Part shown: one piece after another, positions 53,032 through 61,455 of the stretch
How the letters are laid out: each line of letters starts with the position of its first letter
How positions within the stretch are numbered: the stretch's first letter is position 1
Origin: Aldehydirespirator sp965204415
Lineage (GTDB): Bacteria; Actinomycetota; Acidimicrobiia; Acidimicrobiales; Aldehydirespiratoraceae
Assembly: GCA_965204415.1 (NCBI GenBank)
Contig: CBDBEL010000004.1
Span: forward strand, 248,001-312,000
Reading direction: 5' to 3'
Length of the DNA stretch: 64,000 nt
Made by a program: the position numbers and the translations under genes
The notes under the pieces: generated by a model
Seen by the model: only the letters and a program-made list of their open reading frames with translations
What the model was told of the DNA's origin: nothing
The model's database searches: none

Positions 53032-54606
53032 GTGACGGCCGAGGAGGTTCCCACCGCGACGGAGGCCCGGGACCGGCATCTCGAGCGACTGACCGAGCAG
53101 GACTATGACGCCCTTATCGTGGGCGGCGGCGTCAACGGGGCCGTCTCGGCGCTGGCGCTGGCCGCCCACGGCCTCAGCGTGGCCCTCATCGATTCCGAGG
53201 ACTTCGGTTCCGGCGTGAGCCAGGAGTCCTCCAACCTCATCTGGGGCGGCTTCAAGTACCTCCAGACCTACGAGCTCGGGCTGGTGGCCGGGCTGTGCCG
53301 CTCCCGCAACCTGCTGGCCCGCTCGTACGCGAGCCGGGTCCAGGAGGTCCGATTCCTGGCTGCGCTCGGTCCCACATCGCCGTACTCGCCGACCTACGCC
53401 ACGCTCGGGGCCCACGCCTACTGGGCTCTGGGGCGCTTCGCGACCGGCCGACCCCGGCGGTTCTCGGCACGCGCGCTGGCAACGGCTGAGCCCGCGATCG
53501 ACTCCGACGGGGTGCGGGGAGCGGTCGAGTACTCCGACTACCTGCTCGTCGACAACGACGCCCGGTTCGTGCTCCAGCTGCTGCTCGACGCCGTCGACAA
53601 GGGAGCTGTCGCGGTGTCGCGTCTGCGCCTGGACGACGCTGAGCGGGCAGGGCAGGGCTGGCGGGCCCAGGTCACGGACCGGTTGACGGGAAGCAGCCAC
53701 ACAGTGTCGGCGGGCGTGCTGGTCAACGCCGCGGGGCCCAGAGCGGCCGACCTCGCCGAGCTGACCGGATCGACCCTGGGGTCGGCTCTGTGCTTCTCCA
53801 AGGGAACCCACGTCGTGGTGCCCAGAGTCACCGAATCGGGACGGATCCTGGCCTTCTTCGATGACGATCAGCGGCTCTTCTATGTGATTCCGATGGGCCA
53901 TCGCTCCCTCATCGGCACCACCGACACCCGCGTCGAGGACTCGGACGTGTCCATCACTCACCACGACCGCGACTTCCTGCTGGAGCAGGCCAACGCCCGG
54001 CTCCAGCTCTCGTCGCCGCTGCGCGACGACGACGTCATCGCGTACCGTTGCGGCGTTCGTCCCCTGGTGATCAGCGCGGGCGCGGACACCGATCGCGACT
54101 GGACCGAGCTGTCGCGCCGCCACGCGGTGGAGGCCGATCAGGGGCGCGGAACGATCTCGATCCTCGGCGGGAAGCTCAGCGACTGCCTCAACGTCGGCGA
54201 GGAGGTGGTGGCGGCGGCCCGCACCTGCGGCCTGAAGCCCTCGCCTCCGGAGCGGGCCTGGTTCGGCGAGCCCCCCGAAGGGGTGCAGGCCCGCTTCCGG
54301 CGCAGCGCGGCCCGGGCCGGGATCGACGAGCTGTCGGCGGCTCGTCTGTGGCGCCGCCACGGGCGCCGGGCCCTGGAGGTGGCCGACCTGGTGGAGGAGT
54401 CGCCCGAGCTCGGCCTGCCGTTGAGCGATGTCGTCGACTACTGCGCAGCAGAGGTCATGGCCATGGCCCGCCACGAGCACATCTTGACCATGGAGGACTT
54501 TCTGCGCCGCCGCACCATGCTGGCGATGCTCGAGACCGCGGAGACGCTCGAGAGCGACCCGGGGGTGGAGCGAGCCTCCAGCCTGCTGTTCGGATCGGCC
54601 GCATGA
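53032..54606 (+). CDS. glpD: Glycerol-3-phosphate dehydrogenase (FAD-dependent)
   Basis: 524 residues from GTG 53032. FAD-binding ALIVGGGVNGAVSALALA, GSGVSQESSNLIWGGFKYLQ, YSDYLLVDNDARF, FYVIPMGHRSLIGTTDTRVE and the C-terminal helical GlpD domain (LWRRHGRRALEVADLVEE). It oxidises glycerol-3-phosphate to dihydroxyacetone phosphate at the membrane and feeds electrons to quinone. The ATGA at its end overlaps glpK. Confidence 0.92.
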   Translation: MTAEEVPTATEARDRHLERLTEQDYDALIVGGGVNGAVSALALAAHGLSVALIDSEDFGSGVSQESSNLIWGGFKYLQTYELGLVAGLCRSRNLLARSYASRVQEVRFLAALGPTSPYSPTYATLGAHAYWALGRFATGRPRRFSARALATAEPAIDSDGVRGAVEYSDYLLVDNDARFVLQLLLDAVDKGAVAVSRLRLDDAERAGQGWRAQVTDRLTGSSHTVSAGVLVNAAGPRAADLAELTGSTLGSALCFSKGTHVVVPRVTESGRILAFFDDDQRLFYVIPMGHRSLIGTTDTRVEDSDVSITHHDRDFLLEQANARLQLSSPLRDDDVIAYRCGVRPLVISAGADTDRDWTELSRRHAVEADQGRGTISILGGKLSDCLNVGEEVVAAARTCGLKPSPPERAWFGEPPEGVQARFRRSAARAGIDELSAARLWRRHGRRALEVADLVEESPELGLPLSDVVDYCAAEVMAMARHEHILTMEDFLRRRTMLAMLETAETLESDPGVERASSLLFGSAA

Positions 54607-56087
54607 CCGTCGTGCTGGCCGTCGACGCCGGGACCACGAGCGTCCGCACCATCGCATTCGACGACGCCGGTCGCATCGTCGACGCCGCGCAGCGCGAGTT
54701 CACCCAGCACTTCCCCCTGCCCGGACGGGTCGAGCACGACGCCTCGGAGATCTGGGACGCGGTCCAGGCGACGCTCGGGGAGGTGGCCGGCCGCCTGGAG
54801 GAGCCTCCCGCCGCGATCGGCGTCACCAACCAGCGCGAGACCGCGGTGGCCTGGAGCCGGCGAAGCTGCGAGCCCCTCCATCGGGCCATCGTCTGGCAGG
54901 ACCGCCGCACCGCGCCCCGATGCGCGGAGCTCGAAGAGACCGGGCATCTGCCGCTCGTGCGGGAGCGCACCGGCCTGGTGCTCGACCCGTACTTCTCAGG
55001 CTCGAAGCTGGAGTGGATGCTCCGGGACGGCGGCGTCGCTGTGAGCCCCGATCTGGCCCTCGGAACCATCGACAGCTGGATCGTGTGGAAGCTCACCGGC
55101 GGCGAGGTCCACGCCACCGACGCCACCAACGCCAGCCGGACCATGCTCTTCGACATCGGCTCGCTGCGATGGGATCCCGACCTGTGCGCGATGTTCGGAG
55201 TTCCCGCAGAATCCCTCCCCGAGGTGCGGCCCTCCAGCGGCAGCTTCGGCACTACCGCCCCGAGCGCAGCATGCGGAGCGGGGATACCCGTTTCCGGGGT
55301 CGCCGGCGACCAGCATGCGGCCCTGTTCGGACAGGCCGCCTTCGCTCCCGGCGACGCCAAGAACACCTACGGCACGGGTTCGTTCGTGCTGATGAACGTC
55401 GGCCCGGACGTGCCGCCGCCTGCGGACGGCCTGCTCACAACCGTCGCCTGGCTGCTGGACACCCCCCGCGGCCCGGAGGCCACGTACGCTCTCGAAGGGG
55501 CGATATTCGTAACGGGAGCAGCAGTGCAGTGGCTGCGTGACGACCTGAAGATCATCGATGAGGCCCCGCAGCTTGAAGGCCTGGCTGCAAAGTGCCCGTC
55601 CACCGGCGGCGTGTACCTGGTGCCGGCGTTCGCCGGTCTCGGCAGCCCGCACTGGGACCCCTACGCACGGGGCACGATCGTGGGCCTGACCCGGGGCACC
55701 GGGCGTCCCGAGATCGCGCGGGCCGTGGTGGAGGCCATGGCCTTCCAGACCCGGGACGTGGTGGAGGCGATGGCAGCCGCGACCGGCACGCCGGTGCGGA
55801 GCCTGCGCGTCGACGGGGGCGCCTGCGCGATGGACTCCATGCTGCAGCTCCAGGCCGACCAGCTCGGCGTGACCGTGCAGCGGCCCAAGCTCCAGGAGGC
55901 GACCGCTCTCGGCGCCGCCTACCTGGCCGGGCTCGCGAACGGCGTGTGGCCTTCGCTGGAGGCCCTCGCCCAGCACTGGGAGCTCGACTTCGAGGCCGTG
56001 CCCGGCACCGGCAGGACCGGAGCGGACGACGCCTACGCGGACTGGAGGCGGGCGGTCGAGCGCAGCAAGGCGTGGGCGGCGCCATGA
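54603..56087 (+). CDS. glpK: Glycerol kinase (FGGY family)
   Basis: 494 residues. DAGTTSVRTIAFDDAGRIVD (ATP loop), GVTNQRETAVAWSR, IVWQDRRTAPRC, GTIDSWIVWKLTG, GDQHAALFGQAAFAPGDAKN, TYGTGSFVLMNVG, and LRVDGGACAMDSMLQLQAD match glycerol kinases. Start overlaps the glpD stop. The last codons run into a tandem repeat at 56081, so the C-terminal end has been reshaped. It makes glycerol-3-phosphate for GlpD. Confidence 0.92.
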   Translation: MTVVLAVDAGTTSVRTIAFDDAGRIVDAAQREFTQHFPLPGRVEHDASEIWDAVQATLGEVAGRLEEPPAAIGVTNQRETAVAWSRRSCEPLHRAIVWQDRRTAPRCAELEETGHLPLVRERTGLVLDPYFSGSKLEWMLRDGGVAVSPDLALGTIDSWIVWKLTGGEVHATDATNASRTMLFDIGSLRWDPDLCAMFGVPAESLPEVRPSSGSFGTTAPSAACGAGIPVSGVAGDQHAALFGQAAFAPGDAKNTYGTGSFVLMNVGPDVPPPADGLLTTVAWLLDTPRGPEATYALEGAIFVTGAAVQWLRDDLKIIDEAPQLEGLAAKCPSTGGVYLVPAFAGLGSPHWDPYARGTIVGLTRGTGRPEIARAVVEAMAFQTRDVVEAMAAATGTPVRSLRVDGGACAMDSMLQLQADQLGVTVQRPKLQEATALGAAYLAGLANGVWPSLEALAQHWELDFEAVPGTGRTGADDAYADWRRAVERSKAWAAP

Positions 56088-56230
56088 GAGGCGGGCCGTG
56101 GCGTGAACCGGGCCGCGCCCTGGGAACTGGGCCGTGGCGTGAACTGGGCCGTGCCATGAGAGGCGGGCCGTGGCGTGAACCGGGCCGCGCCCGGAGAACT
56201 GGGCCGTGGCATGAGAGGCGGGCGGTGCCG
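56081..56230. repeat. Tandem repeat at the glpK/SDR junction, period about 72 bp
   Basis: GCCATGAGAGGCGGGCCGTG occurs at 56081 and 56153, and a third, shorter variant (GGCATGAGAGGCGGG) near 56208. Each unit also holds one or more CCGTGGCGTGAAC or CCGTGGCATGAG segments. The unit joins the glpK stop to a sequence like the GTG start of the SDR gene (CCGTGAGCCGGGT), so it appears to be the gene junction itself, multiplied. Confidence 0.9.
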
Positions 56231-56940
56231 TGAGCCGGGTAGCGGTCGTGACCGGCGCGGCCGGCGCGATCGGCTCCGCGGTGTGCGAGCGCCTCAGAGC
56301 CGCCGGAGACACCGTCGTCGGATTGGACACGGCCGCTGACGCCGGGCCCGTCGATGCTGGGATGCTGTTCTGCGACGTCGCCGACGAGGAGTCGGTGGCG
56401 GCCGCGTTCGACGCGATCAGGCATCGCCACGGCGACCCGGCCGTGCTGGTCAACAACGCCGGCGTCACCGGGTCCGGCGGAGTGATAGAGGAGAGCCCCG
56501 AGGCGTGGCGCCGCATCATCGACGTGAACCTGACCGGCGCCTACCTGTGCACGCGCCAAGTCGTCGCGGGCATGACAGCCGCGGGCGGTGGCCGGATCGT
56601 CAACATCGCCTCCGTCAACGCCCGCTTCGGCGGCTCGGCCCTGTCAGGCCCCGCCTACGCCGCCAGCAAGGGCGGGCTGGTCACGTTCAGCCGCTTCCTG
56701 GCCCTGCATCACGCCGTCGACAACATCACCGTGAACGCAGTGGCGCCCGGTCCTCACGACACACCGATGTGGCATGCGCTCGACCCGGCCCTACGTGAGC
56801 GCATCCTGGCCACCGTCCCCGGCGATCCGCCCGGAGACCCGGAGGACCTCGCGGCGGTGGTGGCGTTCCTGTGCGGACCTCACGCCGGCTACATCACCGG
56901 TGCCACCATCGATGTCAACGGCGGCCAGTGGATGGGCTAG
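56230..56940 (+). CDS. SDR-family oxidoreductase
   Basis: 236 residues from GTG 56230, at the edge of the tandem repeat. TGAAGAIGSAVCERLRAAGD, LVNNAGVTGSGG, IVNIASVNARFGG and YAASKGGLVTFSRF, then VAPGPHDTPM. Likely a polyol or sugar dehydrogenase in this cluster. It precedes the LacI gene by 22 bp. Confidence 0.88.
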   Translation: MSRVAVVTGAAGAIGSAVCERLRAAGDTVVGLDTAADAGPVDAGMLFCDVADEESVAAAFDAIRHRHGDPAVLVNNAGVTGSGGVIEESPEAWRRIIDVNLTGAYLCTRQVVAGMTAAGGGRIVNIASVNARFGGSALSGPAYAASKGGLVTFSRFLALHHAVDNITVNAVAPGPHDTPMWHALDPALRERILATVPGDPPGDPEDLAAVVAFLCGPHAGYITGATIDVNGGQWMG

Positions 56941-56962
56941 CCGAAGGGGTAGGTTCGGAGCC

Positions 56963-57973
56963 GTGTCCAGCAGCCGGCCGACCATCAAGGACATAGCACG
57001 GGTTACGGGAGTCTCCGTGGCCACCGTCAGCCGCGCCCTGCGAGATCTGCCCTACGTCGCGCCGGAGACCCGGTCACGGGTGATCGAGGCGGCCGCCGAA
57101 CTCCAGTACGAGGCCCATCCCCAGGCCTCCAGACTCGTGTCGGGACGGACCTGGACAATCGGTGTGGCGGCGCCCCAGTTCGGGACGTGGTTCCCCTTCC
57201 GTGCGTTGGGCGGCATCAACTCGGTGTTCGCCCAGGCCGGCTACGACGTGCTCATCTCCATGATGAGCGCACCGGGCGACCGCCGGCGCTTCCTGAGCGA
57301 CGCGCGGTCCTTCTGCCGGCGAGTCGACGGGATCGTCCTCATCGACACATTCGTGGGCGTCGAGGGCGACCCGGCTGACGCATTCTTCGATCGGCCCGTC
57401 GTGGCGGTGGGCGAGAGGCTCGACGGCGCCTCATCGATCACCATCGACAACCGTTCCGCGGCCCGGCGCGCCGTCCAGCACCTCGTCGATCTGGGCCACG
57501 CCCGCATCGGGCTGGTCGCGGGGCCGCCGCTGCCCGACCTGCCCACGCCGGTCCCCGAACAGCGGCGGCTCGGCTACGAGGACACCCTGGAATCCGCAGG
57601 GCTGCCGGTCGATCCGGAACTGGCCGTCAACGGCGAATGGACCGCAGCCGGCGGCGCCGCCGCGCTGGCAACCCTCCTCGACCGCCCCAACCCGCCCACC
57701 GCGGTGTTCTGCATGTCTGACGAGATGGCGTTCGGCGTGCTGCGAGCGGCTGCTAGGCGAGGCCTGACCGTGCCCGCCGACCTCTCGGTCGTCGGCTTCG
57801 ACGATCATGATCTGGCCGACGCCATGGGGCTCACGACCATGCGCCAGGCGGTGGACGAGATGGGGGTCCGGGCCGCCGCGACGGTGCTTGGCCTGATCGA
57901 CGGCGATCCTGTCACCGACATCACCTGGGATGTGCCCCTGATGGTTCGGGAAACCACGGCCAAGATGGGTTGA
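56963..57973 (+). CDS. LacI-family transcriptional regulator of the ABC importer
   Basis: 336 residues from GTG 56963. HTH TIKDIARVTGVSVATVSRAL with the hinge helix HPQASRLVSGRTWTIGV, then the periplasmic-binding-like effector domain (NPPTAVFCMSDEMAFGVLRA, LSVVGFDDHDLADAMGLTTM). The adjacent palindrome TGTAAACGTTTGCA fits a LacI operator, so it likely represses the transporter until a sugar or polyol binds. Confidence 0.92.
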   Translation: MSSSRPTIKDIARVTGVSVATVSRALRDLPYVAPETRSRVIEAAAELQYEAHPQASRLVSGRTWTIGVAAPQFGTWFPFRALGGINSVFAQAGYDVLISMMSAPGDRRRFLSDARSFCRRVDGIVLIDTFVGVEGDPADAFFDRPVVAVGERLDGASSITIDNRSAARRAVQHLVDLGHARIGLVAGPPLPDLPTPVPEQRRLGYEDTLESAGLPVDPELAVNGEWTAAGGAAALATLLDRPNPPTAVFCMSDEMAFGVLRAAARRGLTVPADLSVVGFDDHDLADAMGLTTMRQAVDEMGVRAAATVLGLIDGDPVTDITWDVPLMVRETTAKMG

Positions 57974-57998
57974 CTCCGAGCGGACCCTACGCTAGCGT
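57970..57998 (+). promoter_or_regulatory. Promoter of the ABC importer operon
   Basis: TTGACT (57970-57975), a 17-nt spacer and TAGCGT (57993-57998). The -35 overlaps the lacI stop codon. Transcription would begin near the operator at 58005-58018, so repressor binding blocks it. Confidence 0.6.
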
Positions 57999-58004
57999 CC
58001 CGCC

Positions 58005-58018
58005 TGTAAACGTTTGCA
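58005..58018 (+). promoter_or_regulatory. LacI-family operator
   Basis: TGTAAACGTTTGCA is an almost perfect palindrome with core AAACGTTT, the classic LacI/CcpA-like site. It lies at the predicted transcription start, 20 nt before the binding-protein ATG. Confidence 0.75.
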
Positions 58019-58038
58019 TCCCTGGGAGGGAACGGAAA

Positions 58039-59685
58039 ATGAAGAATCACTCGCGCCTGTGGCTCATCCTCGGCGCCCTGCTCGCTTTCGCCCTGGTGGC
58101 GACGGCCTGCGGCGACGATGACCCCGAGCCGGCCGTTGTGGACACCAGTGCCGCTGATGCCGCGGCGGCCGAGGCTCAGGCTGAGGCCGACGCCGCCATG
58201 GCCGAGGCCGACGCGGCTCAGGCCGAGGCCGCGGCAGCCGAGGCCGCGGCAGCCGAGGCTCAAGCCGATGCCGATGCCGCGGCCGCCCGGGCAGCCGAGG
58301 CCGAGGCCGCGCTGGCGGCGGCCATGGCCGAAGGCGAGGAGGCGGTCGACCCCGAGGTCGTCGCCGAGCTCGAGGCCCAGATGGCCGAGGCTCAGGCTGA
58401 GGCCGACGCGGCCATGGCCGAGGCCGAGGCGGCCGCGGCCCGAGCGGCCGAGGCCGAGACGGCCATGCAGGAGATGGAGATGAGCCTGTCCGGCAGCGTC
58501 GTCACCATCCTCGGCCCCGAGACCGGGTCCGAAGCCGAGGGCTTCCTGGCCGGTTTCGAGCCGCTGCGCGAGCGCACCGGCATCGTCGTCCGGTACTCGG
58601 GCACCCGCGACGCCACCACCGAGCTGAACTTGGCGGTGGAGGCCGGCGACCCGCCCGACATCGTCATCATCCCCCAGCCGGGCCGGATCAGGCAGTTCGG
58701 CGAGTCCGGCGACGCCGTGGCCCTGCCCCAGGCGATGCTCGACAACATCGGCGGCTCCTATGATCCGTTCTGGTTCGACCTGGCCTCCACCGGCGGCAAC
58801 GTGTACGGCGTGCCCAACAAGGGCGACGTGAAGAGCCTGGTGTGGTACAGCCCGCAGGGCTTCGCCGACAACGGCTACGCCATCCCCCAGACCTGGGCCG
58901 AGCTCGAGGCGCTCATGGAGCAGATGAAGGGCGACGGCAACACCCCGTGGTGCGTCGGCATCGAATCGGGCGCCGCCACCGGCTGGGCCTTCACCGACTG
59001 GATGGAGGACATGATGCTCCGCGTCCACGGGCCCGACGTGTACGACCAGTGGGTCGCTCACGAGATCCCCTTCAACGACCCCCGGGTGATCGAAGTGGCG
59101 GAGTTCGTCGGCAACATCTGGTTCACTGAAGGCAACGTGAGCGGCGGCCGCGACCTGATCTCCCAGCGCAGCTTCAGGGAGATGGCGGCGGCCCACCTCA
59201 ACGGCGAGTGCATGATGCACCGCCAGGCCAACTTCGCGGGCGCCCACTACCTCGAGGCCGGCGCCTCGTCGCTCGGTCCCGACGGCGACGTGAACGTGTT
59301 CTACCTGCCGACCATCAGCGACGAGTTCGGCACTGTGGTGCTCGGAGCGGGGACCCATGCGGTGGCCTTCACCGACAAGCCGGAGACCCTGGCGGTGCTG
59401 GAGTACATCGGCACGGCCGAGTACGCCAACGCCCGCATCCTCGCCGACAAGGGCGGCTTCCTGTCGCCCAACCGCGACCATGACACGTCGCTGTACAGCT
59501 CCTCCTTCGACCAGGGCCTCGCCGAGATCCTGGTGAGCGCCAACCCGTTCCGCTTCGACGCATCGGACCTGATGCCGGGCGAGGTCGGAGCAGGCGAGTT
59601 CTGGCGGTCCGGCACCGACTTCGTGTCCGGCTCCAAGACCGCCGAGGAGTTCGCCGAGGACGTCGAGGACGCCTGGCCGTCCTGA
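58039..59685 (+). CDS. ABC sugar-importer substrate-binding lipoprotein with a long Ala/Glu-rich stalk
   Basis: 548 residues from ATG 58039 (GGGAGGGAAC upstream). Signal and lipobox: LILGALLAFALVATAC, then Cys24 as lipid anchor. About residues 34-150 are an Ala/Glu/Asp-rich helical stalk built of AEAQAEADAAMAEA-like repeats; it is absent from ordinary sugar-binding proteins. The mature extracellular domain starts near VVTILGPETGSEAEG and has the MalE-like two-lobe pattern (GDPPDIVIIPQPGRIRQFGE, KSLVWYSPQGFADNGYAIPQ, TWAELEALMEQM). It likely binds a carbohydrate or polyol; LacI and glp genes are nearby. Confidence 0.92.
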   Translation: MKNHSRLWLILGALLAFALVATACGDDDPEPAVVDTSAADAAAAEAQAEADAAMAEADAAQAEAAAAEAAAAEAQADADAAAARAAEAEAALAAAMAEGEEAVDPEVVAELEAQMAEAQAEADAAMAEAEAAAARAAEAETAMQEMEMSLSGSVVTILGPETGSEAEGFLAGFEPLRERTGIVVRYSGTRDATTELNLAVEAGDPPDIVIIPQPGRIRQFGESGDAVALPQAMLDNIGGSYDPFWFDLASTGGNVYGVPNKGDVKSLVWYSPQGFADNGYAIPQTWAELEALMEQMKGDGNTPWCVGIESGAATGWAFTDWMEDMMLRVHGPDVYDQWVAHEIPFNDPRVIEVAEFVGNIWFTEGNVSGGRDLISQRSFREMAAAHLNGECMMHRQANFAGAHYLEAGASSLGPDGDVNVFYLPTISDEFGTVVLGAGTHAVAFTDKPETLAVLEYIGTAEYANARILADKGGFLSPNRDHDTSLYSSSFDQGLAEILVSANPFRFDASDLMPGEVGAGEFWRSGTDFVSGSKTAEEFAEDVEDAWPS

Positions 59686-59720
59686 CACCCGTCCGGCGAA
59701 GGGAACTAACGGCCCCCCGA

Positions 59721-59753
59721 GGTGTGTGGGGGCGTCCAGCGCCCCCACACACC
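59721..59753 (+). terminator. Strong hairpin between binding-protein and permease genes
   Basis: GGTGTGTGGGGGCG (59721-59734) pairs perfectly with CGCCCCCACACACC (59740-59753) around a TCCAG loop: 14 bp, all Watson-Crick. No U-tract follows. As in many ABC operons it would stabilise the 3' end of the binding-protein mRNA or reduce read-through, giving more binding protein than permease. Confidence 0.8.
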
Positions 59754-59832
59754 CCTCGCCGGGTTACTGTCGAGCAGTGGCCGCTCCTCGCCGGGGCGGC
59801 TGTTGGAACTGAGGAACTGAGAGGCTGACCCG

Positions 59833-61455
59833 GTGGACCAGTTCATCACCATGATCATCACCGTGGTGGTGTCGCTGGCTGTGTCCGCCGTGCTCTTCGT
59901 CGGCGCGAACCGGGCCGTGGACAGTGTCCGGGTCCGCTGGCCGGCGTTCACGGCCGCCGTCGGCGGGCTGGTCGGTCTCGCGGTCGGGGCGGTGGTCCAG
60001 CACAACGGCTGGCTGCCGCGGGGGCCCGCGCTGGGCGGGCCGTTGAAGGAGGGCTGGATCGTCCTCCTCGCGGGCGGAGCTGTGGGCGCGGCGGTCGCCG
60101 CGGCCGGAGGCTGGCTTGCCCAGCCCGCCCTCGACCGGCGGTCCCGCTGGGCGGACACTCTCCGACCCTGGGTGTTCGTAGGCCCGGCGCTCCTGTTCGT
60201 GGGGGGCGGTCTGGTGCTGCCCGGCCTGCGCACGGCCTTCCTGTCGCTCAAGCCGGGGTCGAGGGGGCGGGAGCCCGGCTTCACGCTCGACCACTACACG
60301 GACATCTTCACCGACGACACCTTCTTCACCGTCGAGGGCTGGTCGGCCATCTTCACCGGGCGGCTGTTCATCGTCGGGCTGGCCGCCGCCGTCGTCGCCG
60401 CGGCCGCGGCCTGGGCCAGTTCGTCTCTCATCATCGGCGGGAGGGCTCGGGCGGCCGCGGCCACCGGCATGCTCCGGGGGCTCAAGATCGCCTCGGTCGT
60501 GCTCGTGGCCCTGGTCGCCGCGGCACTCATCGAGTCGGTGGCCCGCGAGCCGAACCGCTCCGCGGTCATGGACGTGCTCACAGTCGTGGTGTCGAGCCGG
60601 GTCACGCTGGGCATCGCCGCGGCCGTCGCGGCGCTGGGCATCGCGGCGTGGCTGGTCGCCCGGGCCCGGGGCCGCGAGGTGGAGATGGACTGGGGATCGC
60701 CGGCTGCGTCCTCGCTGGTCGTGGCGGCCTGCATCCTGCTGGTCTTCGGGGCGCTGTCGACGCTGCGGGGCGTGGTCTGGAACAACATCTGGTGGGTGGT
60801 CACCGTGGCCGGGCTGTCCACCGTGCTGGGACTGCTGCTGGCCGTGCTGGCCGAGAGGTCCCGGGGCGAGCGGATCGGCAAGACCCTGATCTTCATGCCC
60901 ATGGCCATCTCGATGGTCGGGGCCGCGGTGATCTGGGACTTCATGTACGAGGTGCAGCCCATGGGCAACCAGACCGGGCTGTTCAACGCGGTCCTTCAGG
61001 GGATCGGCTTCACCCCCCGCGGCTTCTTCATCAACGCCTCGATGATCCCGTGGAACAACTTCTGGATCATGTTCATCATGGTGTGGATCCAGACCGGCTT
61101 CGCCATGGTCGTGCTGTCCGCGGCCATCCGGGCCGTTCCCGAGGAGCTGACCGAGGCGGCCCGGGTGGACGGGGCCAGCGAGGCCCAGGTCTTCTGGCGG
61201 GTGGTGATACCCCAGATCAGGCCCACCATCATCGTGGTGGTCACCACCCTCATCGTGATCGTCACCAAGGTCTTCGACCTGGTCAAGGCCACCACCAACG
61301 GCGCCAACCGCACCAACGTGCTGGCCAACGAGATGTTCGACCAGCTCCGCGACCGCAACTTCACGTCCAGCAGCGCCTTCGCGGTGGTGCTGTTCGCGCT
61401 GGTGCTGCCGGTCATGGTCTACAACATCCGGCGACTCCAGCGGGAGCTGGCATGA
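59833..61455 (+). CDS. ABC sugar-importer permease (MalF/UgpA type) with extra N-terminal helices
   Basis: 540 residues from GTG 59833. The permease core is the C-terminal half: VVWNNIWWVVTVAGLSTVLG, FMPMAISMVGAAVIWDFMYE and the EAA motif EAARVDGASEAQVFWRVVIP. The first about 300 residues add several more hydrophobic segments and a loop with LDHYTDIFTD; ordinary partners are about 300 residues. No ATPase gene is in the window, so a shared ATP-binding subunit is needed. The end overlaps the next permease ATG. Confidence 0.88.
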   Translation: MDQFITMIITVVVSLAVSAVLFVGANRAVDSVRVRWPAFTAAVGGLVGLAVGAVVQHNGWLPRGPALGGPLKEGWIVLLAGGAVGAAVAAAGGWLAQPALDRRSRWADTLRPWVFVGPALLFVGGGLVLPGLRTAFLSLKPGSRGREPGFTLDHYTDIFTDDTFFTVEGWSAIFTGRLFIVGLAAAVVAAAAAWASSSLIIGGRARAAAATGMLRGLKIASVVLVALVAAALIESVAREPNRSAVMDVLTVVVSSRVTLGIAAAVAALGIAAWLVARARGREVEMDWGSPAASSLVVAACILLVFGALSTLRGVVWNNIWWVVTVAGLSTVLGLLLAVLAERSRGERIGKTLIFMPMAISMVGAAVIWDFMYEVQPMGNQTGLFNAVLQGIGFTPRGFFINASMIPWNNFWIMFIMVWIQTGFAMVVLSAAIRAVPEELTEAARVDGASEAQVFWRVVIPQIRPTIIVVVTTLIVIVTKVFDLVKATTNGANRTNVLANEMFDQLRDRNFTSSSAFAVVLFALVLPVMVYNIRRLQRELA

